From Vanilla planifolia (lineage: Eukaryota; Streptophyta; Magnoliopsida; Asparagales; Orchidaceae), in NCBI GenBank assembly GCA_023846275.1, contig CM043869.1, forward strand, positions 21,868,237 to 21,932,236: DNA of 64,000 nucleotides, in the 5' to 3' direction. The number at the start of each line of letters is the position of its first letter. Position 1 is the first letter of the stretch. The translations under genes and the position numbers were made by a program. Below the pieces are notes generated by a model. That model was not told the DNA's origin and searched no databases. It was given only the letters and a program-made list of their open reading frames with translations. This document shows, in pieces, positions 53,401 to 64,000 of this stretch.

Positions 53401-56400
53401 TGAAAAAAAGTAATATTATGTTTTCCTAAAATATTAATTTAAATAAACATTTTATTGATAAAAAAGCATAATTTTTGTTCTTTGCAAAAATAAATTTAAT
53501 CATGCTTAACCTATTAATTAAAATTTCTGAAATTAAATTAAAAATAAATCTCATAAAAATTTATTTCTCTAACTACGGTAATGTTCATATAGTTTGATAA
53601 TCTTTGTTTTATATGTTCTTCCATGAGCATAAATATTAGTTATTAAAAATCTAAAATTTCAATCAATCATATTAACTAAAAATTCTTAGGTGTCATCAAC
53701 AAATAAAATATCATTACTATTGTTCCACTCAAAAATGATAACTTTAAAGGGCATCACATTGTTTGATCAATATGCATATTAAAATCAAGACTTTATGTTT
53801 ACATAATTTCAATTATTTGATGTTTAAAGATTAACATTATGATTGATTTAACAATTTACATTTTTCACTATTAACTATTATTTAGTCATTTATTAACATC
53901 CTACTTTTATGGTAGAGATTGACAATTTCACTTATATATAGATCACACAAAACAATGCCCATTACCATGAGTAAGACGAATGTAAACATATGTATCAATT
54001 GAGTGTTAAGTGATTTGTTTAATAATTATGACCCAAAGTATAATATAGAAGACATGTTCTAGATTGGAAACTATTACACTAAGAGTTCCATCTATTACCG
54101 ACAAAATTTGAAGTTAAGCCATTCTTAAGTAATGTGTTTAAAACTCATTGACTTGTTTTCAATTGTCGATTTACCGATGAATCAATTAATTGAGCTCTAT
54201 AGTAGATTAAACTACTTGATGTTCAGTTACCTGATTTGAAACACTCAACAAAAAAAATTAATAAACATAATGATTTTTTTATCATTAAAATATGATGTAA
54301 GAAATAATAGTTCAATGTAACTAACATAAGAAAAAAATTGTCAATAATTAAAATTTTTTGTTGAATAATTACTTGAATAAATAACATATAAATAAAAGAA
54401 ATGAATGATGATAAAACACTATGCGTAAAAACTCATCTTAGCTCTCCTCTAGCCTTTTTGTATTATCCTACTAGGATCACCTATTACAAGCTTATGCATT
54501 ACACATTTATTGTCCAAAGCATCGTCTATGCCAATCTCGTTTAGTACGTTTTTTACTACTGTGACTCATACTAATCCTTGGCATGAATCACTTTGTGTAT
54601 TAATTAGTCCCAACAAGACTCATAAACACTGTCAATGTCTAGCTTAATCATTTTTGTAGAAGTAATGGCCTTCCTTTGATTCATGGCTACATTATTTATT
54701 TCACTTTTTTGCACTTAGGTTATAAAAAATTATTTTTTAAAATAAATTAAGAATTTTCTCCTTTTTGTTACAAATTTGTTATTATTATCATTGTAAGAAT
54801 ATGTGTTTGCAAATAACCTATAGGTTTAACTTTTAATGTTATAAGTGTTCGATTATCTTGATTATTTAATGTATTTTAGTAATTTTGAATTTTTTAATTG
54901 TAACATTAACTTTGTTTAACTTGCAATATCATGAAAAGATTTTTGATATTAAGTTGTGTCAACAATTCAATTATTTCATTATGATATTTAAGTTTTCTTA
55001 TGTATTTATAATTTTTACGTTGGTAATATTTTTTTTTGGTTCTTTTTATTTCAATTTTTTTTAAAAAAAATATAAGGACTTTTAAATAGTTTTATCTAAT
55101 TTTTGGTACTAAAATTAATTGAAAAGCTCCTTCATTATATGTCGTATTTAATAATTGTCTTTTTCTGAACATTGAGCCTTGTGTTTCATATTTTCCAACA
55201 TGGTAAATGTCTTGGGCTTTCTATTTAAATTTTTAAATATATTATGGCATAATTGTTTATGATTTTTGTACATTCTTTATGAAACTTATACTTCTTTTCT
55301 TGTTAATTATAGTTAAAATTAATTTTTGAAATATTTGCAATTTATGTGTTAGCAAAAATTTCATAATGCTATCAATAAAGTAAAAGCTATATAATCATAA
55401 ATTTTTTTCTTAATTTTTCTCTATCATATGTTGAACAAGTTGATGTCTTGCAATTTTTATATATGTGAAAGAATTTACCACTTTTAAAGTTAGAATGGTC
55501 TTCAAGAACTTAAATTTTGATGCATTAAATGAATGTTTTTAAATCCTATTATTATATTTGCTTAATGCATTGGAGTTCTATCAAAATGATATTTTAGATA
55601 TCACTTTCTATAGCTATGTTGTGTATATAATTTATAAGGATATTATTTTAGAATTTTATATATTATTACTATTTTTGAAATATTATGTTTATTATTTTTT
55701 TATTTTAAATTTTTTATCATCAAGCACCATACAACATATTGAAAATTTAATGTTTTGTTATCATGGTATTTTTTTTGTGCTTTTTGCATTTGTATATTAT
55801 TTGTCTTTGTTGTTTGATTTATGATTTTTTAATTCTTACTATATCATTTATTAAAAGTACTAACAAGTTATTTAAAAATCTTAAATGCCTAAGTTCTCTA
55901 ATAACACCTTTTAGCAATTATTTTAAAAGTTTAATGTATTATTATGTTATAATATTAAAAAAAATTAATATATAAAATAAAGTGTGTTGATTTACCCTTC
56001 TAAGTTATATTTTTTAACTTATATTAACTTACTTTCAATCATCGTACTGTTAGGAGAATCTTCTTTACAGAACATGACATAATTTTTAAAACTTCATATA
56101 ATTCAAGCGTTAATCACTTCCTTATTTGCACAATTTTATTTAAGGTAAGGAAATTTGGAATATCTTGACTGAATATAACATAATATAAATTTTTTCTAGC
56201 TTTTGTAAGCATATTTTTAAAAGTTGTGAGATAATAAAAAAAAATGTAAACTTAAAAATAAAGTAAATTCTTGACATTATATTTCTAATATTAAAAATAT
56301 GGTATATTATTTGCTAAATAGTGCAAAAATGTTCACTTTATATAACATTCCATTAAATAAAGACTTAAAAAATAAATAAATTAGGAATTAGACTTCATTA

Positions 56401-59400
56401 TTATTAAATATTTAAAATGATTAAATTAAAGATATATTTTTTGAGGAAAAATTGAAGTATCATTAAAGCATTGAAAAATTGATAATATATATATAAAAAA
56501 TTTAAAATAAATAAAACATAACTTTAGCAACAAATAAATAAAAATAACATTATTTGTCAATTTCTATAAATAAAAAATTGTGATAATTATGTTCTATGTT
56601 CTACCAAATATTGCAAAAGATGTTTTTGAATTTAAAAGAAGAAGATGATTTGCAATACATGATATTAAAACAATTTAATAGAATAAGCATTATAACAAAA
56701 AACATATATATGAAAAAATAATATAAAATATTTTAAGATGATAAATCTATTACAATAACCAATACCTTCAAATATTTAAGGGATAAAAAAGATTTATTTT
56801 TTATATTGACAAAAAAACATAAATAAGTAATAAAAAGTAATGAATCTCACATTTCAAATAAGAATGAGATAAATATTTCTAATTCTTTAATGATTATAGT
56901 ATCATTTGATTATTCAATATTTTTTTAAAATTGACACGAATAATCAGAAATCAATTAAACATTAAGAAGAAAAGTCAACAGGCCTATTCATGAGTCTTCC
57001 TCTTATCTGTTATCACATATAAAATTTAAAGGTTATATAAGACAAAGAACACTAATTTATTATTCTTTTTATTTTTTCAAGCACTTAATCTTTATTATTT
57101 AACTTTTTTTATTTAAATTTATATAATCACTAAAGATTATGCACATTTTTTTAATACTAACATTAGTTTTTTAATATTTACTATATTAATAATTTTTTGT
57201 ATAATTTTTAATTTTTAGTATCTTTTATTTGTATTGTACAGGTTTTAAGCTTGTAGTATGAAGACGTTTATTATTCATATATTGTGCAAATAGTTTATAT
57301 TTTTTAATGTAGTAATATTAATCATATTCATGATATTTTTTAATTCCTAATATATTTCTACTTATTATATTTATATTATAAATTTAGTTATTCAATAGAA
57401 TTATGATTTTTTAGGCATGTTTTTTTTGAGTATATCACGTTGCGAGTACTATAACTAGCTGATAAATAGTTATCAATGACTATCTCATTATTTCCTAATC
57501 TAAAGATACGCAATGCACTGAATAACATTATTATAATTAAATATTTTCTTATATTACATTTTTTCTTTATATCACATGTTATATATATTTTTAGTTTTTA
57601 ATATATTTTTACTAAGTTTATTTCAATGAAATAATTTATTTATGTATTACCAAAATCTCTTTTTAAAATTAAATATTAAGAGTTTGTTATGGTTTTTTTA
57701 TTTTTATATTTTCTATATATAATTAAATATTTAAAATAATTTTTAATTTTCATAATATTATTTTTAATGAAGTAATTGTTTGTATTTTAATGTCATATTT
57801 TATTTGAAAGGATTTTATTACAAATTGTTTACTTGTTAGCCAAAAAAAGTTCGATAGACAAAAAAGTTAATGTTTATTTTATTATGCAAAAAATTTTGAA
57901 AACTTAAAAATTCTTTGCATCAATATTTATGTTTTAGTTTTAGTAATTGCGATAAATGTTTAAATTTAAGGAGGTGTACAAAGATATTTCTGAGGATTAT
58001 AGTACAAAACATCATATATTAATGTATTATTACACAAGTAATTTTAATTGTTATTTTTTTTATTTGAAAGTTTTCTTTTTTTCGTACTTCTTTTCATGTC
58101 GTCAAATCATAATTATTGAATTGTTCTAAGAAATTATTATATTATGTTTCGCATATTGTGAAAATTATGTCTTAGTCTACTCATTTTGTTTAATTTTTTA
58201 TTTTATATTCTAAATATATTTGTACATTTACTATGATTGTATTGTTGCATACAATATTATTTTTATGATCTTTAATGTTTTTCTATTGCTATTTTCCCAA
58301 TACATTTTGTTTTACGAGAATAATTTGTAACAATTATTGGGATAAAAGTTATTACTTATTTACAAAAATATTTTAATAGTAAATATTCAATAATTTTTAT
58401 TATTATAATTATTATTTTGTTATAATTTTTCAAAAAATAATTATCAATAACTAAATCATTTTGAAATTTTTTTCAATATATTTGCCGAAAATGCATTGAT
58501 GCTATGACTTTTATTAATTATTAATTTATCAACTCTAGCATTTTTTTTATTTGTTATACATTAATAACATTATTTTATGGCATATTTGCAAATATATTTA
58601 AAAGTTGCAAGTAACGTAATATATTAATCTTTTAAAGTTTTATTTTTGTGTGAATATGTTTTGTATGTAAGGAAATTTATCATTATATTATAAATGAATA
58701 ATGTTTTATTAATTTATTCAATTTTTTTATCATATAATTTTTTATATTATTACATTTACCTTTATGATGAAAATTTTAATATTTTAAATGTTATTTTACT
58801 TAGGTTATTCTTTATTCCTTCATAGTTGCATATCTTTATTTAAATTAAAAAATTATAATTTTTTTATATAATAAACAAAACACACTTTAAATTTTCATAT
58901 CATTGTTCATAATTTTTTAGTAAAATATTTTTAATCAAGAAAATATAACAAGTGTCAAACTTAGATAAACATTTATGCAAGTACAAATCATAATATGTAA
59001 TGAAAATAAAAATTTAAAAAATTCAATCACTATATGCAAATTGTTTAAAGAAATTTCCACAATGCCACAATAATTTTAAACAAAATGTTTCATTGAGTGA
59101 TCTCGTAACGTTTGTAATATTTACATTTTTTAATATGTAGATGGCTTTTAGCTTTGCTTCTTGATTCATTTTACTTTTGTCAATTTGGTTATTATATTAT
59201 AATAAAAATATGTCATCTTAACTAAAACAACAACAATCTAATTATTACATAATTAATGAAAATATAAAAAGTTTGAACAAATGATTTCTCAAAGAATATA
59301 TAATAAATTGTTATTAATTTTTTTGTTACATTAAAACATAGAATTTGAAAAATTAGGTGTACTTATTATTAATCTGTAGAATTTGAAAAATAATGTGTAT

Positions 59401-62400
59401 ATTATTATTAGATCATTTTCATTTTTTATTTTTTAATTTTATTAATTCTGACCTTTTTTCATACATTTTTTGCCTACATTTTTTGCATTTGATTATTTTC
59501 TTTACAATAGTGATTTTTTTACTTTCATTGCATAATTGTTCTTTATTTTAAATTTTTTTACTATCTAACATGTGTTTTCGTTAGATTTATTTTATTTTAA
59601 AATTTATACTTTCTGTGAAATGAAATGCATATAATTGAAGATTTTTTACTTTAAAAAGATTTTTAATTTTTTTTAATTTAAAGTATCTGCCTTGATAAGG
59701 TTTCAAATTAATTGAACAATTTTCTTGTTATATCATTGAATATTTTAGATCATTTAATACATTTAAGGTCTCCCTATACACTATTTAATTCACCATGTCA
59801 TTCATGTACTTATTATATTTTATTATTTGTCAACAAACGTTATTTTATTATTTGTCAATATAATTGTTTAAATAACAAAGCATAAAAAATTTTAATGTCA
59901 AAAAAACTATCACATAAATCTGCAATGGCATTGAGAATTGAAGGCTTCATATTGAAGAAAATATAAATTAAAATATAATAATAAATAAACAAGAGTTAAT
60001 TTTATTGCATAATATTTAAATCAACAAAAATTAGGAAACATAAATCCATTATATATTTTTAATAAAGTAAAATATCCAATATTTGAATTAAAGTAATTTG
60101 TGTAACAAATCAAATAAATTTATATACTACTGAAGACGTTGAAAAATCGATTTTAAAAATCAAATAAATTCAGCAATGCTTTGATAAGCTTTCAAAAAAA
60201 TGTTTTTTAAAGTAAGAGAACTGAATTAAAATAAGAAAGTAAGGAATACTAAAAATCATTTATTGTCTAGAAATTAATATTCATGTTTTCTCACAATGCA
60301 AGGCATATTGAATTAGTAAATGACAAAGAAACTAAGATTAGAATCATGAACAATTCACTATTGTAATAGTATGTAAAATATATTTTTATTAATTAAAAAG
60401 AAACAAAATGTTTTATATTGTAATAAAAATGTTCTCATAAAAAGGACTTTTCATAATCATACATACAAATGATCCAACATTATTTAATTATTATTCAAAA
60501 CAAAGCACTAAATCATAAAAAATATTTTGTTATATGTACGTAAATTGATTTATTATAAAGAAGTAGAAAAGCTAATTACGTTTGTCATAAACCATCTAAT
60601 TCTTTAAACAAACAACATTAATTATGAAGTATTATTTACTTTTATGTTACAAGTCTGCACCATCTATTTACTTGTTATTTAAATTTTCCAATTAATTAAT
60701 TGAAAAGTTTTTTGGTTATAAAAATTTTCATGTAGTCCAAAACAATTTTTTTTTTGTAATTTCATTATGAAAAATAGATTTTAACATTTATTATATTTTG
60801 TTTTGCTTCTAGGTATTTTTATTTTTAAATTTTTAGATTTTAAATTTTTATAGTAATTTTAAGTTTTCAAAAATTTTGTTATGTAGAAATTTTTTGTTAA
60901 CATTTTGCGTAAATACACAAAATAATTTATATGTCATTATATCAGTGTTACTATTTTTTCTTGTACTTTTATATTATTTTTATAAAGATAATATAATTTT
61001 TTATAAGTTAATTGTCAGATATGATAACTTTTTTGTAAAATATTTATGCTTTTTCTATTTACACTAACTCATTAATGATTGTTATATTAATAAATGATTT
61101 ATATTTTGAAACCTTGTTGTAAATAAAACAACCACTTCTTGACATGTTATTCATATAAATCTATACAATTTAGAATGTCTTTTGTCTCTATAGTTTTATA
61201 TATATTATTATTCATTAAATTTGTCTACAAAATTTACTTTCTCATCTAATATAAAAATAAAGCAAAATATTTCAGATTTGTTATCTCAATAACTTTATAT
61301 ATTTCTATTACCAATGATCATTTTCTTTTACTAACACATTTTTAGATACATCACAAAGATCCTTTCGCTAACACTTATGAATATTTCTAAAACATATTTG
61401 GTATTATAAATTTTTATAAATATATTATAAAAAATATTTGTTTCCATTTTAAAGTAGATTATTTAAGATAAATTTCTATTTCTTTAATTATTTTTGCTAA
61501 TTTGTTTAATAACATAGATTGCATAATTGAATTGTTAAGTTCATTCTTTTAATATTTGGCACAGAATTGAAAAAATTCTTTAATTATATGTAATTATTTT
61601 TTTTAATGATTTAACTTTTTCTAATAAATATGTTTTATGAATAGCATTCAATATGTTGAGAATTATATTATCTTAATGTTTTTTTCAATTCTTGGTATAT
61701 TTTTTCCATTTTTATGAAATTTTCCTATTGCTTTGCAAATTTTTAAGTAGTTGACCATAATGATGATTTTCTTGTTTGGTTTTCATATTTTTTGTTCCAC
61801 TTATCATTATAAAAACTTTTTATTTTAATATAATAAAAAAAAGTGTGCCTCTTTTATGAATTGACATTTGTGAATGCAATAAATCATTATGATATTTTCA
61901 AGACTATTAAAACACTTTAATGACACATTTTTTTGAGAAACATAAATAATTCTAATTATTCAACATTGTTTACAAAATTTTTTTGATGCCAAAGAAATCT
62001 CATGTTTTCTTATTAATGATTACTTTGAGTGATTTTTTATTCTTACAACACAAAATCAAATATGTATTAATCAATTAAAAAACTCAATCTATTGTACATG
62101 GAATAATTAACTTTTAAAGATATGTTAATGTTTATTGGTGTCTTTGTTCAAGTATATCTCTACATTTAAATTAAGGAGTAATTTTCTAAGCACTTGATAA
62201 AATAGTTTCCTATAAAAAATTCATAATATAGACTTTATTTTTGTTAGAATTATAAAACTGATAACTTTTTTTAATATATAATAAATATGATAGTATTATA
62301 TTAATCATGAATGTTAGACTAAGTTGAGTAAAAGCATGCATTTAAAACGTATTTACATTCATATAAATGCTACGTAATATACATTGATCATATGGATTTC

Positions 62401-63070
62401 AAGTGCTAAATGGTTCGACTATCATAATTTTCAAAACAAATAAAAATAGCATATTGCTGATGCCTTTTGTGTTTATAACATTGAAATATCTTATTATAGG
62501 ATATACATTTCATGGCATCAAAAAATGATTATGTCAAATGTGATCATGCTAGATATGCATCAATTACATTATTTGTACTATGGGTTAAGATGTGTAATAC
62601 TGTATGTTCATACAAGATTATCATATGTTTTACCATATGATGTAATCATTCTATTATTGGATGGCAAGCTAACAGATATTATGTGATGTAAACTTTGAAA
62701 TGTTGCATAAATACGATAAGGTAATTTCCAATATAAAATTAATAGTTATGAGTTAAGAGTTGAGGACTTAATTTATAAGTGAGCTAATTTATTAATGCTT
62801 TTAGGATCTTAAGGTCATACTAGTTTAATCAGATTAATTGGGTTAAAATATGCATTGTAGTAAGACTATACTACGTAATCGTATTGGTATTGATAAATCT
62901 TACCAATGACATATAGATAGATTTCAATTATACTAGTACAATACTAATGTCATGCCATTAAGAAATATACTTATATATGAGTGATTTTGAAGATTTGGGC
63001 ATTTGTTGAGCTTATTTGTGTATTTTTTGTTTTGTCTACTTTTCATGTAATCACAATAATTCATGAGTAT
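53400..63070. other. Extremely AT-rich DNA, no gene seen
   Basis: Nearly 10 kb of very low GC content. Open frames here (for example 55558-55824) are Phe/Leu/Tyr/Ile strings from T-rich DNA. T-rich stretches (54.7-56.0, 57.0-58.9, 60.7-62.0 kb) alternate with A-rich ones (56.2-56.9, 58.9-60.5 kb). A 14-base direct repeat AAATCAAATAAATT lies at 60107 and 60158. No element, RNA gene or host exon was recognised. Confidence 0.55.
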
Positions 63071-63073
63071 CAT

Positions 63074-63114
63074 TAAGTGCCTATCCAAAATAGAACATAT
63101 TGGATAGGCACTTA
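63074..63114. repeat. Perfect 15 bp inverted repeat (hairpin)
   Basis: TAAGTGCCTATCCAA at 63074-63088 and its exact reverse complement TTGGATAGGCACTTA at 63100-63114 are separated by 11 bases. The arms are GC-rich for this window. Too short for a typical plant miRNA precursor. It could be a transposon end or footprint, or a small foldback. Confidence 0.85.
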
Positions 63115-64000
63115 TTACAAGAAATTATAATTTAATGCTTATTAATTTCTTTAAAAATGAGATTTAGTTATTAGAATTTCTTAATTTTCATATATTCCTT
63201 CGATAGGTATAAATGGAAGTAATTTTTGGAAGAATATGAAATTCAATCTAATATTATGTCATTTTACATATAAAATAAGAAAATGGAATGTTGGCATTAT
63301 CAATATTATATTTACATGTACTTTGTGAACTTTGCTATTATATTAATGTTTCATATATTAACTTGGCAACATCCTTTCTGAGTATGTAGTTATTAAGTCA
63401 TTTTATTATTTTTTTTTAATTAAAAAAATTATTGTAGTAATTGTGTATGCTATATTGTAATATTTTGATTAAGGTGAGTTATACCTGGCCATTGTCAAAA
63501 AAGTAATACTTGTGTAAAATGTCTCCTATTTAAAAATATATTGTTTTGTAAAAGGATCTACAAGCATGCAAGGGCAACAATGATTTGGTTTTAAAGGCTA
63601 TTCTTCTACTGGAGATAGTAAAATATTATTATTATTAATGGAATCCTATTTTATATAATGGAAATTTAGACTTCTACAATGGTCAAAATTAATGTCTACA
63701 ATAGTTGAGATGTTTAATAGATTATTATAAAATATGAAAAGATGTTCTACATTAATTAGGGATAAGTTGAGTGTGTGACATTTTATAAATATTTAAAGTT
63801 TAGCATTTCAAAATTGTAGTGTAGATTATTAAGTTGAGCAGGTTACAAAAACTTAAGTATGAAATATAAAATCATACAAAAAAGTTTTTATTACATTTAA
63901 CTTTGCATAAATAAAATAAAAAATTTAAGATAATCTCTAGATAGAGTACTTTTATAGAAAAATGTTTTTTTAATTTTGGATTACTAAGAAAATAAAAATT
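63115..64000. other. AT-rich DNA, no gene seen
   Basis: No gene recognised. It contains the 63484-63508 partner of the 25-mer seen at 30-54. Confidence 0.5.

Noticed and set aside
55558-55975. Two overlapping + frames of 88 and 70 codons as membrane proteins
   Set aside because: Hydrophobic Phe/Leu/Tyr composition follows from T-rich DNA; no motif, no neighbours and no codon structure supports a gene.
63074-63114. Plant miRNA precursor
   Set aside because: The arms are only 15 bp and the loop 11 bases, too short to hold a 21-nt miRNA duplex.

Overview
The window looks like non-genic nuclear DNA from a seed plant, very probably an angiosperm or another seed plant with many old repeats. The evidence is the set of element families: a plant L1-type LINE with a DUF4283-like ORF1, a Ty1/copia element with a UBN2-type gag, and a Ty3/gypsy element. 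All are decayed to the same degree, and the sequence around them is extremely AT-rich and visibly poor in CG dinucleotides. No intact host gene, rRNA, tRNA or CRISPR array could be recognised. Almost every open frame that can be read is either chance (the longest are just the AT microsatellite) or a fragment of a dead retroelement. The assignments below come from reading frames by eye against remembered family motifs. No database search was run.

Layout. 1-11 kb: AT-rich DNA holding two diverged ~1.2 kb repeats (about 3.40-4.62 and 5.68-6.90 kb). 11.4-14.6 kb: a second pair of diverged ~1.3 kb repeats with LTR-like character. 14.9-15.35 kb: a MITE-like unit with imperfect terminal inverted repeats. 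15.4-25 kb: AT-rich DNA without recognisable genes. 25.1-26.4 kb: a purine-rich, less AT-rich patch with an unrecognised frame. 26.4-33.1 kb: a diverged tandem duplication of a ~3 kb unit. The second copy carries a 221 bp (AT)n microsatellite that the first lacks. Both copies end in the start of a LINE ORF1.

32.8-36.8 kb: a nearly complete but dead LINE on the + strand (ORF1, endonuclease, reverse transcriptase, C-terminal region). 36.8-41.46 kb: unassigned DNA whose right end is probably a gypsy LTR. 41.47-45.3 kb: a Ty3/gypsy element with primer binding site, gag with zinc knuckle, protease, RT and RNase H. It is followed without a gap by a second protease-RT copy. 45.7-47.76 kb: a second LINE on the + strand (ORF1 and endonuclease only). 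47.77-50.0 kb: a Ty1/copia element on the - strand (gag, zinc knuckle, protease, integrase), with a USE/TATA-like promoter module further upstream at 50.76-50.80 kb. 51-64 kb: AT-rich DNA with one weak repeat and a perfect 15 bp inverted repeat at 63.07 kb.

The window is best understood as a graveyard of nested and adjacent retroelements worn down largely by C-to-T type change. Tryptophan and glutamine codons have become stops, and catalytic Asp codons have become Asn, Tyr or His. Nothing here works together as a live pathway. The points of interest are structural: the RNase H-to-protease junction, the tandem LINE 5' duplication with its expanded microsatellite, the orphan snRNA-type promoter and the small inverted-repeat elements.
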